NCBI GenBank assembly: GCA_943788055.1
Contig: CALSOU010000004.1
Span: 62,001-126,000 of the forward strand
DNA: 64,000 bases
Source: an uncultured Saprospiraceae bacterium
GTDB taxonomy: Bacteria > Bacteroidota > Bacteroidia > Chitinophagales > Saprospiraceae
Reading direction: 5' to 3'
Under the pieces are notes generated by a model, which did no database searches, was not told the DNA's origin, and worked only from the letters and a program-made list of their open reading frames with translations. Position 1 is the stretch's first letter. Every line of letters begins with the position of its first letter. Made by a program: the position numbers and the translations under genes. Shown piece after piece: positions 56,214 to 64,000 of this stretch.

Positions 56214-56221
56214 TAGTTTTG
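56214..56221 (+). promoter_or_regulatory. -7 element (TAGTTTTG)
   Basis: Exact TAnnTTTG match with an AT-rich upstream region, 73 bases before ATG 56295. Probable promoter of the small HTH gene. Confidence 0.4.
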
Positions 56222-56294
56222 TCTGCTACTTTTTTTTGAAGAAGCTGACCCAAAGGTGTCTTCAATATGTTTTGCCAAAGCTAAAACCGATATT

Positions 56295-56522
56295 ATGCAT
56301 ATGAATACTTCATCTTTTACGCAGGATGTTTTCGTTACTAAATTGTACTCGCTTGCAGGTCCCCACGTGAATTTAGCGGATAGATTGATGGTTCTTTTAC
56401 AAGTAAGTAGACACGAGGTTGTTGAGAAATTAAATGGTGACAATTCTTTCAGTATGGAGGAAATGAGGGTCATTAAGCAGGGTTTCAACAATTCAGCACT
56501 TGGTGTTATTGATCTAGCATAA
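56295..56522 (+). CDS. small helix-turn-helix-like protein
   Basis: 75-residue protein. Start ATG 56295 (or in-frame 56301); the open frame extends to GTG 56256. Residues ~21-54 align without gaps to the HTH of the regulator at 327: LADRLMVLLQVSRHEVVEKL here and LKDDLAQLLSISKGAIYKRI there, both followed by NG and then a shared S. It is thus a free-standing HTH domain without the large C-terminal part. Function and target unknown; may be a remnant of a longer regulator or a small repressor. Confidence 0.6.
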   Translation: MHMNTSSFTQDVFVTKLYSLAGPHVNLADRLMVLLQVSRHEVVEKLNGDNSFSMEEMRVIKQGFNNSALGVIDLA

Positions 56523-56570
56523 GATTCTGAATATCACTTGCTTTCTATACCTTTTCTTGTTGAATAGCTA

Positions 56571-57272
56571 TTATGACTTAGCACTATTGATAAAATAGAC
56601 GCCAGCAAGTAGAATCGCACTTGCTAATATTCCAATGGGGGCAAGAATTTCATTTAGTACTAAGTATCCTAGAATCACAGCTACAACCGGGTTGAGGTAA
56701 GTTCCAGTCGCAACCTTTTCTGGAGGGACCTTCTGTAAAAGGTAGTTGAACGACGTGAAGGCAATTATGCTGCCAAAAACAATCAGAAAGGTCATCGATC
56801 CTATTGCTTTGACATCAAGTTCTATTAGATTAGTTGAGTTTTCGCCAGTAGTTTTAGAAAGAACTAACAACATCAGACCGCCTGTTATCATCTGATATGC
56901 TGAGTTAACAAATTGATTTTTGGGTAGCACAGCGGTACCCAAAAATATACTTCCGTAACCCCAATAGATAAGGCTAATCATAACCAATCCGACTCCTATC
57001 CACGAAATTTCTCCTGCAATACCTTGAGAATAAGTCAAAAGCACAATTCCAAGTATTCCAAGAAATGCCCCCATTATGGACCGCAGCTTTATGTTTTGTT
57101 TCTGAAGTATTTTTAGCCTGATGAGTAGGATTAGTGGCTGAGACGATATCAGCAACGCGGCAAATCCACTATCGATATACTTTAATGCAAATACTACACA
57201 TCCGTTTCCCGCTGTCAAGAATAAGAAGCCTGCAAGTGTCGTATTTTTGAATTGCAAGACTAAAGTATTCAA
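56571..57272 (-). pseudogene. N-terminally truncated EamA (DMT) transporter
   Basis: Frame of 233 residues with about eight membrane segments and clear EamA features: FLFLTAGNGCVVFALKYIDSG, ALLISSQPLILLIRL and the C-terminal FNYLLQKVPPEKVATGTYLNPVVAVILGYLVLNE. Full-length DMT carriers have ten segments and ~290-300 residues; the first two helices (~65 residues) are missing. The frame is open upstream to ~57400, but that part is not hydrophobic, so it looks like replaced or random sequence. First codon is TTG. Probably inactive, though the remaining frame is uninterrupted. Confidence 0.6.
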
Positions 57273-57416
57273 TTCAGCTAGGATTCTTTTAAGATTTAAG
57301 CCTATATGTTGACGAAAAGCAACGAAATTCTTGACAGGGTAGAAATTAGAATCTGTCGGAAAAGGTAAAATATTGTTATTTTTTGCCTCAGTATGATATT
57401 CTCATATCAATACTTG

Positions 57417-57424
57417 TATTTTTG
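57417..57424 (+). promoter_or_regulatory. -7 element (TATTTTTG) for M23 gene
   Basis: Exact TAnnTTTG match 31 bases before ATG 57456. Confidence 0.5.
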
Positions 57425-57455
57425 CGGGCTAAATCCCACATTGTAAAGTTCTTTT

Positions 57456-59165
57456 ATGAAGTATATTTTAGTAATATGTATCCTGCTTAGCTTATTTTTT
57501 GGAGTTTCTGCTCAAGACGAAAATTGGATGGTCCCACCTATAAAACATGGTGTGGGTTTAGCTGGAACTTTTGGTGAATTGAGGAAGAATCATTTTCATA
57601 CTGGAGTGGACATCAAATCTTCTAATGGAAGGACTGGCGATCCAATACTTGCAGTAGCAGATGGAGTAGTAAGTAGGATTAAGGTATCTTTTGCTGGCTA
57701 TGGAAATACGCTTTACATTGATCATCCCAATGGACATACAACGGTTTATGCACACCTTCAGAAATTTCGAGCAGACCTTGAAGATTTTATTGACTCTTTG
57801 CAGTATGCAAATCAAGTTTTTGAAATTGATACACTGTTAGCATCTTCAGAGTTTCTTGTCACACAAGGACAGCAAATAGGAGTTATGGGTACATCTGGAC
57901 GTTCGTATGGACCTCATCTACATTTCGAAGTAAGAAATACAAAGTCTGAAGAAGCTTTAAACCCTCTTGAACATGGCATCGAAGTCAGAGATGATATTGC
58001 TCCGCGAGTCAATTATATGATTTTACAGTATCTCAATGATGAACTAAAACTACAAAGCTCCAAAAAAATCGCATTGACGAAGGAATCGAATATATATAAG
58101 CCAAAGGAAAAGATGTTGTCAATTCCTGCTTGGAGAATTGGTGTCGTAGCCTTTGTTCGTGACCTTATGACTGGAGTTAGTAATAGAAATGGAATCTATG
58201 AAGCAGAGTTGGAGGTAGATGGAAAAGTTGAGTTTATGTTCAGAATGGATACGATCTCATTTGATGATTTTAGAAAGCTAAATGGCCATATTGATTATGA
58301 TTATTATCAAAAGAAGAAGAACGTACGTGCACATCAGCTATACAAGAAACCAGGGATGAATATGGGCATCTACAAGCAATCTCAATCCGGTGTCATACCT
58401 CTATATGCATCAAAACCTAGAGATGTAAAAGTATCCCTTCGTGATTATGAAGGTAATACGTCGGAAATTGTCTTTTCAGTTTTACGTGACACATCTATGC
58501 TTGGATATCCAGGGATTAATTACAACTATTTTTTACCTTTTGGAGAACCGCATATAATTAGTAGAGAGGATGTGAAAATTAGATTTAGTGAGTCATGCTT
58601 TTATGAGAATACTTATTTGAGCGTGGAGCGATCTGACGAAAAAGAGTACAATTACGCGAGTCCTGTTTTTCATATTGGCGATCCGAATCAAGCAACGTTT
58701 GGCTATTTTGACCTATATATTCAGCATGAGATTTCTGATAGCACTTTACTCAATAAAGCTATCGTAACTGCATGCGACAAGAATAAATATACTTCTTTTG
58801 GTGGAACTTTAGTAAATGATATGATTGGAACAAAGGTCAGAGATTTTGGCTCTTATGTCGTTATGTTAGATACTGTTCCGCCGATCGTTAGCGTGGTTTC
58901 TGCTCCGTATGAGCTAAAGAAGGGGAGTTCGGTTATTCTAAAAATTGATGATAATATGGAGGTCAGAGGGTATGCTAAAGATCTACGATATGAAGCTTTC
59001 TTAGACGGTGATTGGATACTCTTTCAATATGATCTTAAAACAAAACGAATTAAACATACAGTAGACGAAAGGTGGAAGCCAGGTAAGCATAAAATAAGCG
59101 TCAAGGTATATGATGATCGGAACAACGAGACAATTTGGACGAAGGACGTCTTGTATTCAAATTAG
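57456..59165 (+). CDS. M23-family (LytM-type) metallopeptidase
   Basis: 569-residue secreted protein acting on peptidoglycan or on envelope peptides. Signal peptide ends FFGVSAQDENW. The M23 zinc domain occupies ~40-165: NHFHTGVDIK (H48 and D52), and GPHLHFEVR with H154 and H156, all expected ligands. About 400 further residues form beta-rich domains (~180-569) without recognisable family. This organisation (N-terminal M23 and long C-terminal extension) is typical of Bacteroidota members. Monocistronic by spacing, with a promoter at 57417. Confidence 0.92.
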   Translation: MKYILVICILLSLFFGVSAQDENWMVPPIKHGVGLAGTFGELRKNHFHTGVDIKSSNGRTGDPILAVADGVVSRIKVSFAGYGNTLYIDHPNGHTTVYAHLQKFRADLEDFIDSLQYANQVFEIDTLLASSEFLVTQGQQIGVMGTSGRSYGPHLHFEVRNTKSEEALNPLEHGIEVRDDIAPRVNYMILQYLNDELKLQSSKKIALTKESNIYKPKEKMLSIPAWRIGVVAFVRDLMTGVSNRNGIYEAELEVDGKVEFMFRMDTISFDDFRKLNGHIDYDYYQKKKNVRAHQLYKKPGMNMGIYKQSQSGVIPLYASKPRDVKVSLRDYEGNTSEIVFSVLRDTSMLGYPGINYNYFLPFGEPHIISREDVKIRFSESCFYENTYLSVERSDEKEYNYASPVFHIGDPNQATFGYFDLYIQHEISDSTLLNKAIVTACDKNKYTSFGGTLVNDMIGTKVRDFGSYVVMLDTVPPIVSVVSAPYELKKGSSVILKIDDNMEVRGYAKDLRYEAFLDGDWILFQYDLKTKRIKHTVDERWKPGKHKISVKVYDDRNNETIWTKDVLYSN

Positions 59166-59264
59166 AATTACATTAGTTGTTGGAGGAATTTTGCGGATTA
59201 TTAAACCAAATGAAAGGCATTATGTTTTCACTAGGCAAGTAACTTTCAAATAGATATAAGATAT

Positions 59265-59726
59265 ATGACACATTTAAAAGTAGGAGATAATGCTCCTGAT
59301 TTTACAGGAATTATTGAAGATGAATCTCAGGTGAAATTGAGTGATTATTCTGGAAAGAAACTAATTTTATATTTTTATCCAAAAGATGATACTCCTGGCT
59401 GTACTAAACAAGGTTGTAACCTTAGAGACAACTATTCAGATTTAAAGAAAGATGGATTCGAAATCCTAGGAGTAAGTCCAGATAAACCAAGTAAGCATAT
59501 GAAGTTTAAGGAGAAGTATCAGTTTCCTTTTAGTTTGATTTCAGATGAAGAAAAAGAACTGATAAAGGCATATGGTGTTTGGGGACCAAAGAAATTTATG
59601 GGCAGAGAATATGATGGTTTACATAGAACAACTTTTGTGATAGAGGATGGAAACATCATTAAAATTATCGAAAAGGTGAAGACAAAAGACCATGCCGATC
59701 AGATTAGGGTTGCTTTGGCGAGCTAG
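59265..59726 (+). CDS. bcp: thiol peroxidase Bcp (peroxiredoxin)
   Basis: 153-residue cytoplasmic peroxiredoxin that reduces hydroperoxides. Peroxidatic C46 and resolving C51 (DTPGCTKQGCNLRD) give the atypical two-Cys BCP form. FYPKDDTPG and FSLISDEEKELIKAYGVWG match the family. Complete. It lies 43 bases before the carbonic anhydrase gene on the same strand, so the two may share a transcript. Confidence 0.95.
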   Translation: MTHLKVGDNAPDFTGIIEDESQVKLSDYSGKKLILYFYPKDDTPGCTKQGCNLRDNYSDLKKDGFEILGVSPDKPSKHMKFKEKYQFPFSLISDEEKELIKAYGVWGPKKFMGREYDGLHRTTFVIEDGNIIKIIEKVKTKDHADQIRVALAS

Positions 59727-59769
59727 CCAGAATTTCCAACTAACATGAATTAAACTAAAATAAAGCTAT

Positions 59770-60399
59770 ATGAAGATTGACCAAATATTCCAAAACAATT
59801 CAGATTGGGTTTCCAAGCGCTTAAATCTTGACAAAGATTACTTTGTAAATTTGTCCAAAGGCCAGAAACCAGAAGTTTTGTACATCGGATGTTCCGATAG
59901 TCGGGTAACTGCTGAAGAAGTGATGGGAGCAGGACCTGGTGAAGTGTTTGTGCATAGGAATATAGCCAACATGGTTCCAAATACAGACCTTAATGTTGCA
60001 TCGGTTATCGAATATGCTGTAAAGTACTTAAAGGTCAATCACGTTGTTGTTTGTGGTCATTATTTCTGCGGTGGTGTGAAAGCTGCTATGCAACCAGCAG
60101 ATTTGGGCTTATTGAATCCGTGGTTGGCAAATATTAGAGATGTTTATCGTACGCATCAAAGTGAATTGGATGCTATTCAAGACGAAGAGAAACGGTACAT
60201 GAGATTGGTAGAGCTAAATGTGCAAGAACAATGTATCAACGTTGTCAAAACTGCTGTTTATCAGGAAGCTATGCGAGATCGTGAAATCTCAGTACATGGT
60301 TGGGTGTTTGACATTCATTCGGGAAGTCTGATAGATCTTAAAATTGATTTTAAGAAGATTTTGGATGAAGTCATGGATATCTACAAATTAGCTGAATAG
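59770..60399 (+). CDS. can: beta-class carbonic anhydrase
   Basis: 209-residue zinc enzyme interconverting CO2 and bicarbonate. Zinc ligands C41, H97 and C100 (GCSDSRV and CGHYFCGG) and the Asp-Arg pair D43/R45 are all visible. Supplies bicarbonate for carboxylases. Length is normal for the family. It ends just before a strong terminator at 60436 that also covers the end of folA on the opposite strand. Confidence 0.95.
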   Translation: MKIDQIFQNNSDWVSKRLNLDKDYFVNLSKGQKPEVLYIGCSDSRVTAEEVMGAGPGEVFVHRNIANMVPNTDLNVASVIEYAVKYLKVNHVVVCGHYFCGGVKAAMQPADLGLLNPWLANIRDVYRTHQSELDAIQDEEKRYMRLVELNVQEQCINVVKTAVYQEAMRDREISVHGWVFDIHSGSLIDLKIDFKKILDEVMDIYKLAE

Positions 60400-60435
60400 G
60401 AGTTTCATTTAAAAAGCAGAATAAAGGTTAATAAG

Positions 60436-60467
60436 AATAGCGCTCAAAATGTAGCGCTATTTTTTTG
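60436..60467 (+). terminator. intrinsic terminator of carbonic anhydrase gene
   Basis: 9-bp perfect stem AATAGCGCT/AGCGCTATT (60436-60444 with 60453-60461), 8-base loop and a run of seven Ts. It encodes the last residues of the convergent folA (KNSATF). Confidence 0.85.
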
Positions 60468-60962
60468 TGCTGATTTTCGATCAAATGTCTTAAACGTAAA
60501 GGGGTATTCATGACGATCATCTTTGTCGTGAAACTTAGATTCTGAAAGACTCCAATTTTCCCAATCTAGTTTAGGGAAGAATACATCTCCTTCAGGTTCT
60601 GCTTGAACTTCTGTGTAGTATAGTCGATCCCACATGTCCATTGTCGCTTCATAAATTGCAGCACCGCCTATAATGAAAACTTCTTCTTCTCCATTGTCAT
60701 ATGCAATACTTAAGGCTTCTTCGACCGATTGCGCAACTAAACAATTTGATACGATGAAAAACGGATTTCGGCTCAGGATAATATTGGTCCTTTTTGGCAA
60801 TGGGAAACCGATGGATTGATAATTTTTGCGACCCATGATAATATGGTGTCCTTGAGTTACTTTTTTGAAGTACTTTAAATCATCTGGTAATCTCCAAGGT
60901 AGATCATTATCCTTTCCTATTACGCCATTTTGGGCAACAGCCACTATACTAGAAATCTTCAT
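60444..60962 (-). CDS. folA: dihydrofolate reductase
   Basis: 172-residue enzyme reducing dihydrofolate to tetrahydrofolate with NADPH. IGKDNDLPWRLPDDLKYFK holds the catalytic acid D28; VTQGHHIIMGRKNYQSIG and FIIGGAAIYEATM are the nucleotide loop and the last fold segment. It starts directly after the PBP2 stop (TAA then ATG, adjacent), so it is co-transcribed with PBP2. The 3' end overlaps the terminator of the convergent carbonic anhydrase. Confidence 0.95.
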   Translation of the reverse strand: MKISSIVAVAQNGVIGKDNDLPWRLPDDLKYFKKVTQGHHIIMGRKNYQSIGFPLPKRTNIILSRNPFFIVSNCLVAQSVEEALSIAYDNGEEEVFIIGGAAIYEATMDMWDRLYYTEVQAEPEGDVFFPKLDWENWSLSESKFHDKDDRHEYPFTFKTFDRKSAQKNSATF

Positions 60963-62828
60963 TTAAGGTGTGTTAACTTGAGTGTTTAGATTCATCATAC
61001 GGTCTTCCATCCATTGTTTTTCAGGAGAAATGCTTCCTTGAATGTATTTTTCGATCATTAACCCAGCTATCGGCGCAGCATAATCTGATCCCCAACCAGC
61101 ATTTTCTACAAAGACAGCTATTGCAATTTTTGGATTTTCTTTGGGAGCAAAAGCAAAAAACACTGAGTGATCTTTACCATGTGGATTTTGAGAAGTACCA
61201 GTTTTACCACAAACTGCAATTCCTGGAACGTATGCATTTCTTGCTGTTCCCGCTGTTACAACTCGTTCCATGCCTTCGATCGAAACTTCAAAGTATTCTT
61301 TGTCGATTGGTATCGTTTTTTTTGATATTGGAAAAGGATTCGTTTCCAAATTGTCATTTATGGAGCCTTTAATCATATGAGGTGTAATGAAGTATCCTCT
61401 ATTTGCTATTGCTGCTGCTAAGTTTGCCATCTGCAAAGTGGATAATTGCATCTCACCTTGGCCGACACCAAGACTCAATACATATGTTGACTTCCACCCA
61501 GTGATAACATCGTCGTAAAGATTGTCGTAAAATTCGGGAGTAGGTATAAAGCCTTTACTTTCACTACTAATGTCAATTCCAAGTTGATCTCCTAGTCCAA
61601 AAGCACGTAAATAGTCGTTATAGATCTTAAGACCTTCACCAGGTTTTGAGTATCCATTTATTTCGATCAATTCGCGAATCAATTGATAAAAATAAGAATT
61701 GCATGAATGCTGAATTGCTGTTTGCACGTCATACGGAGTTGCATGTTGATGGCAGCCTTGAGAGAAACCTTTGCTATTCACCGCATATGAGCCATTACAG
61801 TAAATAGTGCGATCTGCCTCGCAGATACCTTCTTGCATAGCTATCATTGCAAGAATAGGCTTTATAATTGATCCTGGAGGATATTTTGCCATGACAGTCC
61901 GATCATGAAACGGCTTATTTAGTGTGTCATTTAATAGCTGTTCAAAGGCTCGTCCACGATTTTGATTTATAGAAAGCAGGTTGGGATCATATGTTTTTCC
62001 GCTTACCATAGCAAGGACTTCCCCGGTAGCCGGCTCGATCGCCACAATACCACCTAGCTTATTACCAAATAGTTCTTCTCCATAAGATTGAAGGTCCAAA
62101 TCGAGTGTGGACACAAGGTCTTTTCCTTTTTCAGGATCGACATTTAATTTCCCATTTTCAAGTTCACCGACTTGTCGACCCAAGTTGTTTTTTAGGAGAA
62201 ATTCGACACCTTTTTCACCACGCAGATGTTTTTCATATGTCCTTTCCAATCCACTTACACCGATATAATCGCCAGGTGCATACCTGCTTTCCTCACGTTC
62301 TACAACACTTTTTGAAACTTCGCTAATATAACCAAGAGCATGGGCTGCATTTTCATGAGGATATGCTCGCACATTTCGAAGTTCTGAGAAGAAGCCGGGA
62401 AACTCAAATAGGTGTTCTTGAAATACAGCATATTGTTCTGGCGAGAGATTCGACATAAATGTAAAAGGCACAGATTTACTATATCTGGAACTTCGAAAGT
62501 CTTTTTCGATACTCTTTAAGAATCTACTTTCATCTATCTGCAAAAGATCACAAAGCAATGTCGTATCCATTTCGGGATTGAGTTGCTTGTAGATAACCTT
62601 GATATCGTAAGCTGGTTTATTAACGACAAGGAGTTTACCATCTCTATCGAAAATCAGTCCACGTGCAGGGTGCAATATGTTTTCACTTATTGTAGTGTTT
62701 TGAGCTGCAGTCAAGTAATTCTTATTGAACAATTGGATTGTAGCTGCCTTGATAACTAGGATAGATGCCGCTGTAAATACTAGTATAAGTATATGTAGGT
62801 GTCTTGTTCTATTTGCCGCTTCTTTCAT
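60963..62828 (-). CDS. mrdA: penicillin-binding protein 2 (cell-wall elongation transpeptidase)
   Basis: 621-residue inner-membrane transpeptidase that cross-links peptidoglycan in the elongasome. One N-terminal membrane segment (~11-31), a dimerisation domain (~55-240) and the transpeptidase domain with S320-xx-K323 (YPPGSIIKP), S375-C-N377 and K542-T-G (CGKTGTSQNPHG). The SGLERTYEKHLRG motif is typical for class B PBP2. It overlaps mreD by four bases (ATGA), and is followed at once by folA. Standard MreCD-PBP2 order. Confidence 0.95.
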   Translation of the reverse strand: MKEAANRTRHLHILILVFTAASILVIKAATIQLFNKNYLTAAQNTTISENILHPARGLIFDRDGKLLVVNKPAYDIKVIYKQLNPEMDTTLLCDLLQIDESRFLKSIEKDFRSSRYSKSVPFTFMSNLSPEQYAVFQEHLFEFPGFFSELRNVRAYPHENAAHALGYISEVSKSVVEREESRYAPGDYIGVSGLERTYEKHLRGEKGVEFLLKNNLGRQVGELENGKLNVDPEKGKDLVSTLDLDLQSYGEELFGNKLGGIVAIEPATGEVLAMVSGKTYDPNLLSINQNRGRAFEQLLNDTLNKPFHDRTVMAKYPPGSIIKPILAMIAMQEGICEADRTIYCNGSYAVNSKGFSQGCHQHATPYDVQTAIQHSCNSYFYQLIRELIEINGYSKPGEGLKIYNDYLRAFGLGDQLGIDISSESKGFIPTPEFYDNLYDDVITGWKSTYVLSLGVGQGEMQLSTLQMANLAAAIANRGYFITPHMIKGSINDNLETNPFPISKKTIPIDKEYFEVSIEGMERVVTAGTARNAYVPGIAVCGKTGTSQNPHGKDHSVFFAFAPKENPKIAIAVFVENAGWGSDYAAPIAGLMIEKYIQGSISPEKQWMEDRMMNLNTQVNTP

Positions 62829-63343
62829 GTTCTAGATCTAAAGATAACTTGGTAAATAAGAATCAAACTCACAGATAGAATAAAACTAAATAATGTATTC
62901 AGTACTATTCTTCCAAAATAGACAAAGGAAAATGCATCCATAGAAAAATATACGGCCAGAAATATCACCATACTAATGGAGAGGTAACTGATAAACCAGG
63001 AAAATTCCATATTCTCTAATCCACGAGTTTTAACGCTATACCCACCTCTTGGTTCTAAAATTTTTAAAATGTACGACCGCGCGTATGCTAGAAACACAGA
63101 AGCGGATGCATGTATACCAAGAGAGTCGTAGAAAACGTCAACCATTATACCCAATGCGAAAGCACTTAGTAAAACGTAGGGTTTTGGCATATCAACTGGT
63201 AAAAGTAGTATCGCTATAGGGTAGAAAAGTACATGGAAATATTGGAAGCTACCTTGATTAAGATTTATCCCCTTGCAAACCAGAACCTGAAACAACAGAA
63301 TCAGTATAAATCGAAGTATGTTTGATTGGATAAGCTTATTCAT
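62825..63343 (-). CDS. mreD: rod-shape determining membrane protein MreD
   Basis: 172-residue inner-membrane protein with about five membrane segments (hydrophobic stretches ILRFILILLFQVLVCKG, YFHVLFYPIAILLLPVDM, ALGIMVDVFYDSLGIHA and two C-terminal ones). MreD is poorly conserved but its position between mreC and PBP2, its length and the GIMVDVF...GIHA signature support the call. Its start overlaps mreC by eight bases and its stop overlaps the PBP2 start by four. Confidence 0.9.
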   Translation of the reverse strand: MNKLIQSNILRFILILLFQVLVCKGINLNQGSFQYFHVLFYPIAILLLPVDMPKPYVLLSAFALGIMVDVFYDSLGIHASASVFLAYARSYILKILEPRGGYSVKTRGLENMEFSWFISYLSISMVIFLAVYFSMDAFSFVYFGRIVLNTLFSFILSVSLILIYQVIFRSRT

Positions 63344-64000
63344 TTGCGCTCACTTTTTCGAATTCCTTGATTTTGTCAAAGATAATATTCTTAACTACAT
63401 AAACTTGCGCAAGACTCGATAGGTCAGCAAAGATGGAAACATCGATGTCAAAATATCCAGTTCGTGGGTTGTCGCTTACATTTTCAATCAGACCAATTTT
63501 TTGACCTTTAGGAAATACAGTGGAGTAGCCGCTAGTCACTACTGTGTCACCAATCACTACTGGGACATATTGTGGAATTGAATTGAGTTCAACAATAGCT
63601 GGATTTTTTCCTCTCCACGTCACATCGCCGAGTGTCCCAGTACGTTTTATCAATCCGCTGACTTTTGTACGAATATTGAGAATACTAAGAACGGTTGAAT
63701 AATTTTCAGAGGTATGGAGAACCACTCCTATAACTCCATCGCTTGAAATGACACCCATGCCTTTTTTAATACCTTGGTGCTCACCCTTGTTGAGAATGAT
63801 CTTATTGTTTAAACTCTGCGTAGAGTTGCTTACAATGAGAGCAGGAATAAACTCAAAGTTACTTGCAACAATACTGTCCTGCTGTCGTGCTTTAAAGTCT
63901 TTTGATAGTAAAGTGGATCGCAAAGCTGCGTTTTCCTCCGCTAGTTTTTCCATTTCATCCCGAAGACTTAGGAAGGATGTAAAATTGTTGTATTGCTCAT
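63336..64000 (-). CDS. mreC: rod-shape determining protein MreC (5' part beyond the window)
   Basis: The C-terminal 221 residues of MreC, the periplasmic elongasome scaffold. A heptad-rich coiled coil (LRDEMEKLAEENAALRST) leads into the beta-barrel core with KGEHQGIKKGMGVISSDGVIGVV and VTSGYSTVFPKGQKIG. The N-terminal membrane segment lies to the right of the window: the frame remains open to base 64000. MreC starts the visible mreC-mreD-PBP2-folA unit and overlaps mreD by eight bases. Confidence 0.93.
   Translation of the reverse strand, partial: EQYNNFTSFLSLRDEMEKLAEENAALRSTLLSKDFKARQQDSIVASNFEFIPALIVSNSTQSLNNKIILNKGEHQGIKKGMGVISSDGVIGVVLHTSENYSTVLSILNIRTKVSGLIKRTGTLGDVTWRGKNPAIVELNSIPQYVPVVIGDTVVTSGYSTVFPKGQKIGLIENVSDNPRTGYFDIDVSIFADLSSLAQVYVVKNIIFDKIKEFEKVSANE

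Noticed and set aside
1-64000. CRISPR arrays, tRNA/rRNA genes, transposases, phage genes
   Set aside because: Searched by eye on both strands; no regular repeats, no tRNA T-loop pattern in a plausible cloverleaf, and no such protein families. Short RNAs could be missed.

Overview
The window reads as chromosomal DNA of a Bacteroidota bacterium, probably near the Saprospiria/Cytophagia. Evidence: AT-rich sequence; many TAnnTTTG promoter -7 elements typical of the phylum just upstream of genes; a short-b-subunit SdhC-A-B succinate dehydrogenase; DUF4175, DUF4834 and DUF2723 families; an mreC-mreD-PBP2 cluster; and remnants of a protein with a gliding-motility/type IX secretion C-terminal domain. 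No tRNA, rRNA, CRISPR array, insertion sequence or phage gene was seen. Most of the window is ordinary housekeeping sequence with several decaying genes between intact ones.

0-12 kb, plus strand: an HTH regulator with a ROK sugar kinase, ferritin, a small conserved protein, two tandem cyclophilin lipoproteins (the second carries a PKD domain), a polyphosphate glucokinase-like ROK protein, then a tight four-gene set (ATP-grasp-like protein, GshB-like ATP-grasp ligase, AstE/aspartoacylase-type zinc hydrolase, DUF2750), and DNA ligase LigA. The four-gene set is the best candidate for an uncharacterised pathway.

12-20 kb: two broken genes (a beta-repeat surface protein and an outer-membrane barrel), then a TMTC-like GT-C glycosyltransferase, DprA, an alkaline phosphatase lipoprotein and a GH20 hexosaminidase lipoprotein. 

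20-45 kb, mostly minus strand: TPR protein, outer-membrane protein, CoaX, PurH; sdhCAB; a DUF4175 membrane/coiled-coil protein with an HATPase and YbeY; a broken membrane glycosyltransferase-like gene; M28 peptidase, RpiB and a large DUF2723 (TMEM260-like) membrane protein. A plus-strand insert carries a DUF4834 microprotein, an RluA-type pseudouridine synthase, an outer-membrane barrel and an OmpH chaperone; then a LolD/MacB-type ABC transporter.

45-64 kb: a badly decayed saccharopine-dehydrogenase-like gene, an RlmI-like methyltransferase divergent from scpA, two ArsR-type regulators, TsaB with a Ctp protease, a TPR lipoprotein, a decayed type IX secretion substrate, a small HTH protein, a truncated EamA transporter, an M23 peptidase, Bcp peroxiredoxin, beta-carbonic anhydrase, and finally folA-PBP2-mreD-mreC (mreC runs off the end).

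At least five genes are pseudogenes with several lesions each while neighbouring essential genes are intact, which argues for real gene decay rather than poor sequence quality. Starts were adjusted where a promoter element, Shine-Dalgarno or signal peptide contradicted the longest open frame.
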